The translations under genes and the position numbers were made by a program. Under the pieces are notes generated by a model. It had not been told where the DNA came from. It saw only the letters and a list, made by a program, of their open reading frames with translations, and searched no databases. Of a DNA stretch of 42,071 nucleotides, positions 1 through 10,269 are shown piece after piece; the first letter of the stretch is position 1; each line of letters opens with the position of its first letter. The stretch comes from Actinoplanes sp. TFC3. GTDB lineage: Bacteria; Actinomycetota; Actinomycetes; Mycobacteriales; Micromonosporaceae. The stretch is taken from positions 2,466,893 to 2,508,963 of the forward strand of contig NZ_LOJP01000001.1 of NCBI RefSeq assembly GCF_001553785.1. Direction: 5' to 3'.

Positions 1-257
1 CGTCCGGGGCGTTGTCCCGGCCGTGGCAGCCTCCCCCGACCCAAGCCCCCCCGTTGTTCGGGGCCCCCGAGGACTGCATCGCCGGGGACCCGCAAGTCCC
101 GCCGATCCCGGGGGAGTGGCGGGCGCAGTGGCCGTTGCCGCACACCCGGGTCAGCGTGCCCGGGGACCACTGCACGATCGTTGCCGAGCACGCCGCCGAG
201 GCTGCCGCGGCGATCCACACCTGGCTGGACCAAGCGCCGAACGAAGGACAGAGCTGA
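1..257 (+). CDS. Type I PKS, C-terminal end (thioesterase domain), partial
   Basis: The reading frame is open to the left edge and stops with TGA at 255-257. The last ~80 residues match the end of a type I PKS thioesterase. They contain an APE motif, then W-x-A-x-W-P and V-P-G-D-H-C-T-I, in which the His (codon 168-170) is the expected catalytic base, then E-H-A and a final W-L helix. In this family a Ser-His-Asp thioesterase releases the finished chain as a lactone or acid. The Ser and Asp parts lie outside the window. Only 3 bases separate its stop from the next PKS start, so both are probably on one transcript. A thioesterase normally ends the assembly line, so the gene order here is not the order of chemical steps. 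Domain identity is fairly sure; whether it makes a lactone cannot be seen. Confidence 0.85.
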   Translation, partial: SGALSRPWQPPPTQAPPLFGAPEDCIAGDPQVPPIPGEWRAQWPLPHTRVSVPGDHCTIVAEHAAEAAAAIHTWLDQAPNEGQS

Positions 258-260
258 GCA

Positions 261-3200
261 ATGGTTGCTGAACAGGAACTCGTCGGCTACCTCAAGCGCG
301 TCACGGCGGAGCTGGCCGACACCCGCAACCAGTTGCGGGAAGCGCGCACCGCCGAGCCCATCGCGATCGTCGCGATGAGCTGCCGCCTACCCGGCGGGGT
401 GAGCACGCCGGAGCAGCTGTGGCGGCTGGTCGACGAGGGCACCGACGCCATCGCGGGCTTCCCGGACGACCGCGGCTGGGATCTCGCCGCGGTGTACGAC
501 CCCAGCGCCGAGCGCCCCGGCACCAGCTACGTCAACGCCGGTGGCTTCCTGAACGAGGCGGCCGGCTTCGACGCCGAGTTCTTCGGCATCTCCCCGCGCG
601 AGGCGGTCGCCATGGACCCGCAGCAGCGGCTGCTGCTCGAAGTCGCGTGGGAAGCCCTCGAACGCCTCGGCACCGGCCCGGCCGGGCTGCGCGGCAGCCG
701 CACCGGGGTGTTCGTCGGCGGCGGGATGTCGGACTACACCGACCTGGCCCGCGCCGCGGGGGACACCGCCGGCTACCTGGCCACCGGTAACGCAGTGTCG
801 GTGCTGGCCGGGCGCATCTCGTACGCCCTCGGGCTGGAGGGCCCCGCGTTCACCGTGGACACCGCCTGCTCATCCTCGCTGGTGGCGCTGCACCAGGCGT
901 GCCACGCGCTGCGGCATGGCGAATGCACGCTGGCCTTGGCCGGCGGGGTGACCGTGATGAGCACCCCGACGGTGTTCCTGGAGTTCAGCAAGCAGCGCGG
1001 ACTCGCCCCGGACGGGCGCTCCAAGTCGTTCTCGGCCGACGCCGACGGCACCAGCTGGGCCGAGGGCGCTGGCATGCTCGTGCTGGAACGCCTCAGCGAC
1101 GCCCAGCACAACGGCCACCGGGTCCTCGCGGTGATCCGGGGCAGCGCGATCAACCAGGACGGCGCCTCCAACGGGCTGACCGCCCCCAGCGGCCCGGCCC
1201 AGCAGCGCGTCATCCGGCAGGCGCTGACCGACGCCCGCCTGTCGCCCGGCCAGGTCGACCTGGTCGAGGCGCACGGTACCGGCACCACGCTCGGCGACCC
1301 CGTCGAGGCGCAGGCGCTGCTGGCCACGTACGGCCAGGACCGCGCCTCGGACCGCCCGCTGTGGCTCGGCTCGGTCAAGTCCAACCTGGGCCACACCCAA
1401 GCCGCGGCCGGGGTTGCCGGGGTGATGAAGATGGTGCTCGCCCTGCAGCACCGGCTCATGCCCCGCACCCTGCACGTCAGCGAGCCCACCCCGCACGTCG
1501 ACTGGTCGCAGGGCGCGGTGCAGCTACTCACCGACGCCCGCGACTGGCCCGCCCCCGGCGACGAACCCCGGCGCGCGGCGGTGTCCTCGTTCGGGTTCAG
1601 CGGCACCAACGCCCACGTGATCCTCGAAGAGGCACCCCAGGCTGCCGAGCCGGAGATCGAACCGTCGAGCGGTCCGGTGCCGTGGCTGGTGTCGGCGCGC
1701 TCGGCCGAGGCGCTGACCGCCCGGATCCGCCAGCTGACCGAGCTGGATGCCGACCCGGGTGAGGCGGCTGCCGCGCTGTGGCACCGGCGCAGCCCGTTCC
1801 CGCACCGCGCGGTGCTGACCGGTGCCGACGCGCCCATTGCTGGGATTGCCGACGCCGGTCGCCGGATCGTGTTCGTGTTCCCCGGCCAGGGCACCCAGTG
1901 GGAGGGCATGGCCCGGGGGCTGCTCGACGCCTCGCCGGTGTTCGCCGACAGCCTCGCCGGCTGCGCGGCCGTGCTCGACCCCCTCACCGGGTGGTCGCTG
2001 CTCGACGTGCTGACCGGCCAGCCGGGAACGCCGTCGCTGGAGCGGGTCGACGTGATCCAGCCGGTGCTGTTCGCTGTCAACGTTTCGCTGGCTCAGTTGT
2101 GGCGCTCGTACGGTGTGGAACCCGACGCGGTGCTGGGCCACTCGCAAGGCGAGATCGCGGCTGCCTACGTTGCCGGGGCGTTGAGTCTGGCCGATGCTGC
2201 TCGGGTTGTGGCCGTACGGTCGCGGGCGTTGCGGGTGTTGTCCGGCACCGGGGGCATGCTGTCGGTCGGCGCGGCGGAGCAGGAGGTCACCGGCTGGCTG
2301 GACGGCTACCCCGATCTGGCCGTGGCCGCCGTGAACGCCAGCGAGGCCACGATCGTGTCCGGGGACATCGACGAGCTGCGCCGCTTTGCCGCCGGACGCG
2401 AGGAGGCCGGTACGTACGTGCGGTGGATCCCGGTGGACTATGGCTCGCATTCCAGCCAGGTCGCCGAAATCGAGGCCACGCTGGCCGAGCAGTTGGCCGG
2501 GCTGCACCCGCTGGAAGCGTCGACTCCCATGTTCTCCACCGTGGATCTGGAGTGGGTCGAACCCGCGCGCCTGGACGCCGGGTACTGGTATCGCAACCTG
2601 CGTCAGACCGTCCTGTTCGCGCCTGCCCTGACCGCCCTCGCCGAGCAGGGCCACGACACGTTCCTGGAGATGTCCTCGCATCCCGTGCTGGCGAACGGGA
2701 TCGTGGAAACGCTGGGCTCCGCGGTGGCGGCCGGCGGAACCCTGCGCCGCGACGACGGTGGCTGGGGTGCCTTCCTGCATGCCCTGGGCGCCGCGTGGGT
2801 GCGGGGTGTGAGCGTCGACTGGGCGTCGGTGCTGCCCGCCGACCGCGGCCGGGTTTGCTTGCCCACGTACCCGTTTCAGCGCCGCCGCTACTGGCCGGAC
2901 GCGCCGCTGGGCGACACCCAGGTCACCGGTGCGGGTCTGACCGCGGCCGGGCACCGGATGCTGGCCGCGCTGGTCGTCTCGGCCGACGGTGATGCCCTGC
3001 AGTGCGCCGGTCGGCTGTCCACCGCGACCCACCCGTGGCTGGCCGAACACGTTGTCGGTTCCAAGGTTCTGGTTCCTGGCACCGCTTTCGCCGAGCTTGC
3101 CCTGCACGCTGCCACCCTCGCCGGGGCCCCACGCGTCGAGCAGCTCACGCTGAGTGCGCCGATGGAGCTCACCGATGGTCACGCCCGCCAGGTGCGGGTC

Positions 3201-6200
3201 ACCGTCGGTGAGGCGGGTGACGACGGGCTGCGCGCGGTCGCGGTCTGGTCGCGCCTCGACGACGGCACCGACGCCCCCTGGACCCGGCACGCCGACGGAA
3301 CCGCTGGCCCGCTCGTCCCGTCCGCCGACCCCGAGCTGCCGTCCTGGCCGCCCGCCGCAGAACCCATCAATACCGAAGACCTCCATTCCCGGTACGCCCA
3401 CAACGCCCTCGACTACGGCCCGCTCTTCCAAGGCCTCAGCCGGGCCTGGTCGGACGGCACCGCAACCTACGCCGAGGTGAGCCTGCCCGGCGACACCGCT
3501 GTGGACGGCTTCGGCCTGCACCCGGCGCTGTTCGACGCCGCCCTGCACACCATCGCGCTGGACGCCTCCGGCGACGTGCTGATGCCCTTCCACTTCGAAG
3601 GCCTCACCCTGCACGCCGAGGGCGCGACCACCGCCCGCGTGCGGCTCACCCGCACCGGGGACACCACGTTCGCGCTCGCCCTGAGCGACCCGGCGGGCCG
3701 AGCGATCCTCACCGTCGACGCGCTGACCGTGCGATCCCCGGCCACCCCGCCCCCGAGTAACGCACCCGACGAGCTGTACCGGCCCGCCTGGCTGGCCCGC
3801 CCGGCGCTGGCCGCCGCCCCGGACACCGCCGCCGGCGACGTCATCCAGCGCTTCGACGGCACCCTTGAGGACGCACTCGCCCTGGTACAGAGCTGGCCGG
3901 AGGACGGGCCGCGGCTGGTGCTGCTGACCCGCTACGCGGTGGCGGCGGGCGACGGGGCCCGGCCGGTGAACCCGTACGCGGCGGCGGTGTGGGGTTTGCT
4001 GCGATCGGCGCAGTCCGAACGGCCGGGGCGCTTCGTGCTGGCCGACACCGAGGACGAGGGCCCGGTGCTGCGCTCGGCCCTGGCCTCGGGGGAGGAGCAG
4101 TTGGCCATCCGCGACGGGGTGCCGTACGTCTTCCGTCTCCTCCGCCCCGATCAGCGTGACGTCCTCACCCCGCCACACCAACCGGCCTGGCGCCTGGAGC
4201 TCAGCGAACCCGGCTCGTTCGACAACCTCGCGCTCGCTGCGATGAAAAGCGTTGCCCTCGAACCGGGTCAGGTCCGGGTGGCCGTGCGCGCCACCGGCCT
4301 GAATTTCCGCGACGCCATGATCGCGCTGGGCATGTACCCCGGCGGCGGCGTACCCGGCAGCGAGGCGGCCGGCGTGGTTGTCGAATGCGGCGCCGACGTC
4401 ACCGGTTTTGTTCCCGGCGACCGCGTCTTCGGGCTGATGACCGGCTCGTTCGGCACCAGCGCGGTGGCCGATGCCCGCACGCTGGCCGCGATCCCGCCCG
4501 GCTGGACGTTCCCGCAGGCCGCCTCGGTGCCGGTGGTGTTCCTGACCGCCTACTACGCCCTGGTCGACCTGGCCCGCTTGCAGGCCGGTGAACGGGTGCT
4601 CGTGCACGCGGCGGCCGGTGGCGTCGGCATGGCCGCCGTCCAGGTGGCCCGGCACCTGGGCGCCGAGGTCTTCGGAACCGCCAGCCCGGGCAAGCAGGAA
4701 ATGTTGCGGCGTAACGGTTTTGACGACGCGCACCTGGCGAACTCGCGGACCACCGAGTTCGCGCAGACGTTCCGCGACCGCCGTCTGGACGTGGTGCTGA
4801 ACTCGCTGGCCGGGGACTTTGTCGACGCGTCGCTGGCGTTGTGCGGCGAGGGTGCCCGGTTCATCGAGATGGGCAAGACCGACATCCGTACCCCGCAGGG
4901 CGTGCAGTACCGGGCGTTCGACCTGGCCGAGGCGGGCCCGCAGCGCATCGGCGAGATGCTGGGTGAACTGCTGGCCCTGTTCGCCTCGGGAGCGCTGCAC
5001 CTGCTGCCCTTGACCGTCCGCGACGTGCGCGAGGCGCCGGAAGCCTTCAGGTACGTGGCTCAGGCCCGCCACATCGGCAAGGTGGTGCTCAGCGTTCCGG
5101 CACCGATCGACCCGAACGGCACGGTGCTCATCACCGGCGGCACCGGCACGCTGGGCGGGCAGGTCGCGCGGCATCTGACCCAGCAGCACGGCGTGCGGAA
5201 CCTGCTGCTGGTCAGCCGTCGAGGCGCGGACGCGCCGGGTGCGGACGTGCTGGCAAAGGAACTGGCCGAGCTGGGTGCGGACGTCACGGTCGCAGCGTGC
5301 GACGTGAGTGACCGTGATGCGGTACGCCGCCTGCTCGCCGCCATCCCCCAGGAGCGCGCCCTGACCGCCGTCGTCCACACCGCCGGCGTTCTCGATGACG
5401 CCACCATCGCCTCGCTCACCCCGCAGCGCCTGGCCCATGTCTTCGCCCCCAAGGCCGAGGCCGCCTGGGTGCTGCACGAGGAAACCGCTGGGCTGGATCT
5501 CGCCGCGTTCGTGCTGTTCTCCTCTGCCGCCGGCCTGATGGGCGCGCCGGGGCAGGGCAACTACGCGGCTGCCAACGCGTTCCTCGACGCCCTGGCCGCG
5601 TTGCGCCGCTCGCAGGGCCGGCCCGGGCTCTCGCTCGCATGGGGCTTCTGGGCCGAGGCCAGCGGCATGACCAGCCAGTTGGACGAGGCCGACCGGCGTC
5701 GCCTGCACCGCTCGGGGGTGCTGCCCCTACCCTCCGAGCGGGGGCTGGAGCTGTTCGACGCGGCGCTGGCGGCCGGCCATGACGGCGTGCTCGCCCCGGT
5801 CCGGCTGGACGTGGCCGCGCTGCGATCCCGCGACCATCTGCCCGCACTGTTCCAGGAACTCACCGGCCCGGTACGACGCCGGGCCGCCGCCACCGGTACG
5901 CCCGGAGGTGACTCCGGTCTGCGCGAGCGGCTGGCCACCATGGGCGAGACCCAACGCCACGAAGCTCTGCTGGCGCTGGTGCGCGGCGAGGCGGCTGCGG
6001 TGCTGGGCTATGCCGGGGCGGTCGACACCGATCAGTCGTTCCGTCAGCTCGGCGTGGATTCGCTGACCGCTGTCGAGCTGCGCAACCGATTGCGCCGGGC
6101 CACCGGGCTGGAGCTGCCGGTGTCGCTGGTTTTCGACAACCCCACCCCGCGGGCGCTGGCCGAGCGGCTCGGCACCGACCTGGCTCCGGCCGGCAACGGC

Positions 6201-6410
6201 GCCGGCGCAGGGATCGAGCAGGACGTCGACCGGTTGGCCGCCCGCATCGAGGCGCTGCCCGCCGGCGATGCGCTGCGCGCCGGGCTGGCGGCCCGGTTGC
6301 AGGCGCTGGCTCGGATGCTCGGACCGGGCGCCGAGGCGTCCGACGACCTGGACGCGGCCGAGGATGACGAGATCTTCGACCTCATCGACCGGGAATTCGG
6401 CGACGCGTAG
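261..6410 (+). CDS. Type I modular PKS, one module: KS-AT-DH-ER-KR-ACP
   Basis: 2049 aa. Residues 1-33 form an N-terminal coiled-coil docking helix, so this module accepts a chain from another PKS protein. The KS (about 34-455) has Cys203, His338 and His378. The AT (about 537-820) has GHSQG with Ser628, the extender-binding Arg653 and YGSH at 727-730, close to the YASH signature of methylmalonyl-CoA ATs. The DH (about 924-1160) has His930 and Asp1092, with Ser in place of the usual Gly of HxxxG. The ER (about 1334-1613) has the NADPH loop HAAAGGVG and ALGMYPG. The KR (about 1620-1880) is B-type, with LDD at 1711-1713 and Tyr1768. The ACP has Ser1934. The last ~50 residues are an acidic C-terminal docking region, so the chain passes on to another protein. 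All catalytic residues are present, so a fully reduced, methyl-branched two-carbon unit is predicted. Its place in the assembly line cannot be told from the window. Confidence 0.95.
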   Translation: MVAEQELVGYLKRVTAELADTRNQLREARTAEPIAIVAMSCRLPGGVSTPEQLWRLVDEGTDAIAGFPDDRGWDLAAVYDPSAERPGTSYVNAGGFLNEAAGFDAEFFGISPREAVAMDPQQRLLLEVAWEALERLGTGPAGLRGSRTGVFVGGGMSDYTDLARAAGDTAGYLATGNAVSVLAGRISYALGLEGPAFTVDTACSSSLVALHQACHALRHGECTLALAGGVTVMSTPTVFLEFSKQRGLAPDGRSKSFSADADGTSWAEGAGMLVLERLSDAQHNGHRVLAVIRGSAINQDGASNGLTAPSGPAQQRVIRQALTDARLSPGQVDLVEAHGTGTTLGDPVEAQALLATYGQDRASDRPLWLGSVKSNLGHTQAAAGVAGVMKMVLALQHRLMPRTLHVSEPTPHVDWSQGAVQLLTDARDWPAPGDEPRRAAVSSFGFSGTNAHVILEEAPQAAEPEIEPSSGPVPWLVSARSAEALTARIRQLTELDADPGEAAAALWHRRSPFPHRAVLTGADAPIAGIADAGRRIVFVFPGQGTQWEGMARGLLDASPVFADSLAGCAAVLDPLTGWSLLDVLTGQPGTPSLERVDVIQPVLFAVNVSLAQLWRSYGVEPDAVLGHSQGEIAAAYVAGALSLADAARVVAVRSRALRVLSGTGGMLSVGAAEQEVTGWLDGYPDLAVAAVNASEATIVSGDIDELRRFAAGREEAGTYVRWIPVDYGSHSSQVAEIEATLAEQLAGLHPLEASTPMFSTVDLEWVEPARLDAGYWYRNLRQTVLFAPALTALAEQGHDTFLEMSSHPVLANGIVETLGSAVAAGGTLRRDDGGWGAFLHALGAAWVRGVSVDWASVLPADRGRVCLPTYPFQRRRYWPDAPLGDTQVTGAGLTAAGHRMLAALVVSADGDALQCAGRLSTATHPWLAEHVVGSKVLVPGTAFAELALHAATLAGAPRVEQLTLSAPMELTDGHARQVRVTVGEAGDDGLRAVAVWSRLDDGTDAPWTRHADGTAGPLVPSADPELPSWPPAAEPINTEDLHSRYAHNALDYGPLFQGLSRAWSDGTATYAEVSLPGDTAVDGFGLHPALFDAALHTIALDASGDVLMPFHFEGLTLHAEGATTARVRLTRTGDTTFALALSDPAGRAILTVDALTVRSPATPPPSNAPDELYRPAWLARPALAAAPDTAAGDVIQRFDGTLEDALALVQSWPEDGPRLVLLTRYAVAAGDGARPVNPYAAAVWGLLRSAQSERPGRFVLADTEDEGPVLRSALASGEEQLAIRDGVPYVFRLLRPDQRDVLTPPHQPAWRLELSEPGSFDNLALAAMKSVALEPGQVRVAVRATGLNFRDAMIALGMYPGGGVPGSEAAGVVVECGADVTGFVPGDRVFGLMTGSFGTSAVADARTLAAIPPGWTFPQAASVPVVFLTAYYALVDLARLQAGERVLVHAAAGGVGMAAVQVARHLGAEVFGTASPGKQEMLRRNGFDDAHLANSRTTEFAQTFRDRRLDVVLNSLAGDFVDASLALCGEGARFIEMGKTDIRTPQGVQYRAFDLAEAGPQRIGEMLGELLALFASGALHLLPLTVRDVREAPEAFRYVAQARHIGKVVLSVPAPIDPNGTVLITGGTGTLGGQVARHLTQQHGVRNLLLVSRRGADAPGADVLAKELAELGADVTVAACDVSDRDAVRRLLAAIPQERALTAVVHTAGVLDDATIASLTPQRLAHVFAPKAEAAWVLHEETAGLDLAAFVLFSSAAGLMGAPGQGNYAAANAFLDALAALRRSQGRPGLSLAWGFWAEASGMTSQLDEADRRRLHRSGVLPLPSERGLELFDAALAAGHDGVLAPVRLDVAALRSRDHLPALFQELTGPVRRRAAATGTPGGDSGLRERLATMGETQRHEALLALVRGEAAAVLGYAGAVDTDQSFRQLGVDSLTAVELRNRLRRATGLELPVSLVFDNPTPRALAERLGTDLAPAGNGAGAGIEQDVDRLAARIEALPAGDALRAGLAARLQALARMLGPGAEASDDLDAAEDDEIFDLIDREFGDA

Positions 6411-6422
6411 ACGGCGGTGAGG

Positions 6423-6448
6423 GGCCCGCGCGTCACAGCGCGCGGGCC
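6423..6448. terminator. Bidirectional terminator between convergent genes
   Basis: A perfect 10-bp GC-only inverted repeat, GGCCCGCGCG at 6423-6432 and its complement at 6439-6448, with a 6-base loop. It lies just after the PKS stop (6410). The stop codon of the minus-strand kinase gene (6435-6433) is in the loop. There is no T-tract, which is common for actinomycete terminators. Confidence 0.65.
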
Positions 6449-7194
6449 ACCTCGTCGGTCACGTCGTCGCGAGTGCGTGCGGCGCAGTCGATGCGCACCA
6501 CCGGCACCGAGGTGGCGAGCCAGGTCAGCACCCGGTCATAGGCGGTGGCGATGGCGGTGAGCGCGCCGGCCGACTCGTGCAGCTCCGCGGCCGGGGTGCG
6601 GCCCTTGATGCGGACCAGGGCTTCCTCGACCGGCAGATCGAGCAGCACCACCCGCTGCGGGGCGGGCACCGGGAAGAGCCGGGTCAGCTCGGCCAGTAGC
6701 TGCGGCAGGGCTAGCGCGGCCAGATCGAGCAGCCGCAGTCCGAGCGCCCAGACGTCGTCACCGCCGGTGCACTCGGTCAGCCACGTGCGTACCGTGGTTG
6801 CGGTTTCCTCCGGCTGGCCCGCCCACCATTGCGCGGCGTCGGTTCCGGGGTCGGCGGTGTCGCGCATCCGGGCGTACAGCGGCAGATAGACCATCGGGTC
6901 GACCAGCGGATGCCGATCGGCGACCACGGTCCGTGCCCCGGCCCGGGCGGCCTGCTCCTGCGGCGGGTACAGGCACAACTGCAGGTACAGCGTCGCAATC
7001 TTGAGCGGGGCGCGGCCGAGGCGGTCGGCCACGGCGGAGGCGGCAGCCAAATGCCGCGACAGCGCGGCGTACGGGCTCAGCGGGTCCTCATGCGCCCGGA
7101 TGGCGTGCACGACCGCCACCCCGTCGCGTTCGCGCAGCCGTGCCGCCACCGTGCTCTTGCCGCTGCCGTCGATGCCGGTCAGCACCACGCTCAC
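6433..7194 (-). CDS. P-loop kinase of thymidylate/nucleoside-monophosphate kinase type
   Basis: 253 aa. A Walker A motif G-I-D-G-S-G-K-S-T lies at residues 7-15. A D-R-H-P motif (typical of dTMP/deoxynucleoside kinases) and a lid-like region with V-R-I-K-G-R follow. It is longer than housekeeping thymidylate kinase (about 210 aa), with extra sequence between the DRHP motif and the lid. The GTG start at 7194 overlaps the TGA of the HMG-CoA reductase fusion (GTGA) and has GGGAG 6 bases upstream, so the two are translationally coupled. The family moves phosphate from ATP to a phosphate or hydroxyl acceptor. The substrate is unknown. A housekeeping dTMP kinase role is unlikely as the last gene of a biosynthetic operon. 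Animal phosphomevalonate kinase belongs to this fold class, which makes a phosphorylated mevalonate-type substrate a possible but unproven idea. Confidence 0.7.
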   Translation of the reverse strand: MSVVLTGIDGSGKSTVAARLRERDGVAVVHAIRAHEDPLSPYAALSRHLAAASAVADRLGRAPLKIATLYLQLCLYPPQEQAARAGARTVVADRHPLVDPMVYLPLYARMRDTADPGTDAAQWWAGQPEETATTVRTWLTECTGGDDVWALGLRLLDLAALALPQLLAELTRLFPVPAPQRVVLLDLPVEEALVRIKGRTPAAELHESAGALTAIATAYDRVLTWLATSVPVVRIDCAARTRDDVTDEVARAL

Positions 7195-9515
7195 GCGATC
7201 TCCCACAAGTGGAACGCCGAGGTCAGCAGGGCGGGCAGGAACGCCAGCTCGCGGTGCACGTGCGCCGTCGCGTACAGCTGGAAGCGCGTCAGGATCGCCT
7301 TCTGCAGCGCCAGCCGGTAGCCCTGGTGCCAGTCCGTGGCGGCAACCAGGGCGGCGGCCTCGGAGGAGGCGGCAGCGACGGCTTCGCGGTGCACGCGCAA
7401 GTGATGCTCCACCTGCGCCGCCGTGGCCTGCGGGCCCAGCGTGAAGGCGAGCAACTCGGCGACGTCACGCTGGGGGACGTCGATGGTCGCGAGCTCCCAG
7501 TCGTACGCGATGACACGCTCGCCCGGCACCACGACGTTGCGCGGGTTGAAGTCGTTATGGACCACCGTCTGCGGCATGGCCGCGAGTTCGGACTCCCAGA
7601 AGTCCACGCTGGCAGCCATCTCCAGCACCGCCTTGTGGCGCTCACCGCCGGCCAGCGCGGGCAGCTCGGCGGCGTTGTAACGGGCCAGCGCCTCCCACAG
7701 CTCGCGCGCCTCGACCAGCGTCCGGGTGCCCGTCTCGCGGTGCAGCCAGCCCTCGGCCAGCACCTGCTCGTCGCAGCCCAGCCAGCGCCCGTGCACCGCA
7801 CCGATCGCTCGCAACGCCCGGTCGATGCGCGCGGCATCCCAGCTACCACCGGGCGTGGCAAAGCGTTCCATCAGGATGACGTACGCCTCGCGCCGGTCGT
7901 CCTCGATGATGCCGTACGCCCGGGGCAGCAACCGGGTCAGCTCCGGCTCGTCACGGCGATAGACGGCCAGCTCCCGCCGATGTGTGCCGGCGAAGTCGCT
8001 GCGCGCCCCCCAGCGTTGCCACGCCTGCGCCAGCTCCGGCCCGCACAGCGAGGTGATCATGCCAATGCCGCTGATCACCTCGTCGCCGCGCGGCTTGACC
8101 TTGGCCACCAGATCGGTGGTGGTCCCGGTGCCAGTGCCGGGGCGCCAGCGCACCCGCATCGGGTGCAGGCCGGTGAGTTTGCGGCGCTCGCCGAGTTCGC
8201 CGAGCTCGCTGGCAATGCCCTCACCGCGTAGCTGGGTGCCGAGCCGCACCGACTGCACCACCAGTGCGGGATCGCCGGCCCGCTCGGCCATCGGTGGCTG
8301 CAGCAACTCGGCGTTGAGGTCGGCGGCCAGCAGCCACTCGACGGCCCGGGCCCGGCCCAGGCGGCGGTGCGCGTCGGCGAACTGCCCGCCGGCCATGGCC
8401 GCGATCGTGGACAGATCCAGCGCCAGCGCGAACCCGGCCACGATCTCGGCGAAGCGCCGCAGACCGCCCTCGCCCGCGCAGCCCAGCACCGTCAGCCATT
8501 CGCGCTGGTGGGGTAGTACGGTGCCGCCACCGACCGTACCGATGACCAGGTTGGGCAGCAGGATCGTGGCGCGCAGCCCGGAACCGTCGGGTTCCAGCGA
8601 CAGGATCGAGGCGCCCGACTCGTGCACGCTGGCGATGTCCTGCCCGGTGGCCACGAACAGCGCCGCAATGATGTTGGCGGCGTTGACCCCGTAGCCGGTC
8701 ATCCCGGCCTGCTGACCGCCGAGCAGGGCCGCGTGGTGGCGGCGCAGCACGGTTTCCGGCTCGCATTTGAGCACCGAGCGCACCACCTCGGCGGTCAGGC
8801 GGCACTCCGCGGTGACCCGGGTGCCGCGCCCGGCCAGCATCGACACCGCGCTGACCTTTTTGTCGCTGCTCATGTTGCCTTCGAGCATGGTGGCCACCGG
8901 GCGCAACCGGTCGTCGTCGCGCAGCGTGGACTCGATCCACCGGCAGATCTGCCAGGTCGCGGCGGTAGTCATGTTCTGCCCGGCCGCATCCGCGGTCTCG
9001 AACACCACGCGCAGATGCAGGAACCGCCCGATCTGGTACGGATCCAGCTCCACCAGCCGCGCATGCCGGGACACCAGCCGTACCTGGGTTTCCAGGTCCT
9101 CGCGGTGCTCCTGCACCCAGGCGGTGAAATCGACAGCCCGCGCGATGCCGTCGAACTCGAACACCGGCGCGCGGGCCATGCGCTGCGACAGCACCCGGGT
9201 GACCACCCCGCCGGACTCGCTGACCGCTCGCGCACCGCGGCCCGCCGACGCGATCAGCGCACCCTCCGTGGTGGCCAGCGGTGCGACGATCTCGCCGACC
9301 GCGGTGTCACCGGTGAACAGCAGCGGCCCGGCCAGCCCGACCGGGATCTCCACCGAGCCGGTGAAGTTCTCGATGTTGCCGGTCAGCGCCTGCGCGTCGA
9401 GCGAGGTGCGCCCGGCCACCGCGAGCGGCAGTCCGGTGCGATCCCGCAGCCAGCCCAGGCGGCGTTGCCGGGCCTCCTCGGTGTACAGGCCCCGGCCCGG
9501 GACGACGCCGCTCAT
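7191..9515 (-). CDS. HMG-CoA reductase (class I type) fused to an APH-type phosphotransferase
   Basis: 774 aa from the ATG at 9515, which has GGAGGT 7 bases upstream and overlaps a TGA as ATGA. Residues ~1-400 match class I HMG-CoA reductase, which reduces an acyl-CoA to a primary alcohol with two NADPH. The catalytic set is complete: Glu84 in TTEGAL, Lys219 in DKK, Asp293 in ATGQD and His383 in FADAH. V-N-A-A-N-I and I-G-T-V-G-G-G-T are also clear; the cofactor motif is D-A-A-G-Q-N-M instead of DAMGMNM. Residues ~435-774 match the aminoglycoside phosphotransferase/choline kinase fold, with the catalytic loop H-N-D-F-N-P-R-N (Asp655) and a following D-W-E metal site. Reading both activities together suggests reduction and then phosphorylation of the alcohol, for example mevalonate to a phosphomevalonate. 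That is inference. No HMG-CoA synthase, GHMP kinase, diphosphomevalonate decarboxylase or prenyltransferase lies in the window. Confidence 0.85.
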   Translation of the reverse strand: MSGVVPGRGLYTEEARQRRLGWLRDRTGLPLAVAGRTSLDAQALTGNIENFTGSVEIPVGLAGPLLFTGDTAVGEIVAPLATTEGALIASAGRGARAVSESGGVVTRVLSQRMARAPVFEFDGIARAVDFTAWVQEHREDLETQVRLVSRHARLVELDPYQIGRFLHLRVVFETADAAGQNMTTAATWQICRWIESTLRDDDRLRPVATMLEGNMSSDKKVSAVSMLAGRGTRVTAECRLTAEVVRSVLKCEPETVLRRHHAALLGGQQAGMTGYGVNAANIIAALFVATGQDIASVHESGASILSLEPDGSGLRATILLPNLVIGTVGGGTVLPHQREWLTVLGCAGEGGLRRFAEIVAGFALALDLSTIAAMAGGQFADAHRRLGRARAVEWLLAADLNAELLQPPMAERAGDPALVVQSVRLGTQLRGEGIASELGELGERRKLTGLHPMRVRWRPGTGTGTTTDLVAKVKPRGDEVISGIGMITSLCGPELAQAWQRWGARSDFAGTHRRELAVYRRDEPELTRLLPRAYGIIEDDRREAYVILMERFATPGGSWDAARIDRALRAIGAVHGRWLGCDEQVLAEGWLHRETGTRTLVEARELWEALARYNAAELPALAGGERHKAVLEMAASVDFWESELAAMPQTVVHNDFNPRNVVVPGERVIAYDWELATIDVPQRDVAELLAFTLGPQATAAQVEHHLRVHREAVAAASSEAAALVAATDWHQGYRLALQKAILTRFQLYATAHVHRELAFLPALLTSAFHLWEIA

Positions 9516-9577
9516 CCCGCAACCTCCACCGTGATCCTGTGCCACCGGCAGGCGGCGGGCAGCGCAACGGTCAGCAT
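9512..9577 (-). CDS. Possible 21-residue ORF, or frameshifted C-terminus of the upstream gene
   Basis: ATG at 9577 overlaps the stop of the upstream gene (ATGCTGA) and has an AAGGGGG sequence 5 bases before it. The ORF ends in TGA at 9514-9512, which overlaps the HMG-CoA reductase start (ATGA). The 21-residue product (begins MLTVALPAA, ends TVEVAG) matches nothing I know. Either it is a tiny coupled ORF, or it is the true C-terminus of the 232-aa protein displaced by a one-base change in the nearby G5 run. Both readings fit the sequence. Confidence 0.35.
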   Translation of the reverse strand: MLTVALPAACRWHRITVEVAG

Positions 9578-10269
9578 GGGTGCCCCCTTCGGCATTTCGA
9601 GGTCAACATCGCGTACAGGCGCAGCCGGCTGGGATCGCGGGTGTCCTGGCTGATCCGTGGCTGCACACCATGCGCCACCATCGGGTCGAGCAGCGCATGG
9701 TGCCGGCGTCCGGCGAGTTCGCCGTGGTGTTCGATGCGCACGGTGTCGCCCGGTCCGACCAGCCCGCGCAGGGCAGCCTCGGCGAACGCGTGATGCACGT
9801 GCACGAGATAGGCGGCAGCGGACACGCCGTCCGTGGCGATCTCGGCGCGGACCTGCACCCCGGTGGCCGCGCCGGGTAGCCGCACGACGATCGGTGGTGC
9901 GCCGCACCAAGGGACCGGTCCGGGGCCCTCGAAGGTGCGCAGCATCCGCGACATGGTGCGCCGCTCGCCGTCTGGGCCGGGTCCGTACCAGGCGAGTTTG
10001 CCGTCGGCGCTGCGCAGCGCGGACGGGAACCGCCCGGCGAGGCTGCTGGGGTTGCCGGCCAGGAAGGCGGTTCGGGTGAACGCTCGCGTCCAGGTGCCGG
10101 CGTCGGGTTCGGACAGGGCCTGCACGAAGGCGACCACGCCGGGCACCAGTTGCTGCGGGGTGTAGTCCTCGACCACCACGCTCGCGCCGAACCCGCCACC
10201 GGCCTGATCACCGACGGCCTCCACGCGGGCGAGCGCGCCGGCGACGAGCAACTCCTGAAAGTCGGTCAC
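9571..10269 (-). CDS. Protein of unknown function in the HMG-CoA reductase gene set
   Basis: 232 aa from the GTG at 10269, which overlaps the upstream stop as GTGA and has GGGAGA upstream. An in-frame extension to 10434 would only add Arg/Pro-rich shadow sequence. I do not recognise the family. It is soluble, with no signal peptide or membrane segment. A central stretch (roughly residues 125-195) alternates hydrophobic and His-rich parts, including V-H-V-H-H-A-F-A-E-A-A and I-E-H-H-G-E-L, which could be a metal or acid/base site. The end (K-C-R-R-G-H-P-C) looks unlike a natural fold end, and the ATGA junction with the next gene is reached only in another frame, so a frameshift close to the 3' end is possible. 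Position between the synthetase-like gene and the HMG-CoA reductase fusion suggests work in the same pathway. Confidence 0.75.
   Translation of the reverse strand: MTDFQELLVAGALARVEAVGDQAGGGFGASVVVEDYTPQQLVPGVVAFVQALSEPDAGTWTRAFTRTAFLAGNPSSLAGRFPSALRSADGKLAWYGPGPDGERRTMSRMLRTFEGPGPVPWCGAPPIVVRLPGAATGVQVRAEIATDGVSAAAYLVHVHHAFAEAALRGLVGPGDTVRIEHHGELAGRRHHALLDPMVAHGVQPRISQDTRDPSRLRLYAMLTSKCRRGHPC

Noticed and set aside
1524..5708. 1394-codon open frame on the minus strand, antisense to the PKS module
   Set aside because: Translation is rich in Arg, Gly, Gln and His with no domain likeness; it mirrors the third-position GC bias of the real PKS gene on the other strand.
7191..9515. Complete mevalonate pathway
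   Set aside because: No HMG-CoA synthase, GHMP-type mevalonate kinase, diphosphomevalonate decarboxylase or IPP isomerase is visible in the window.
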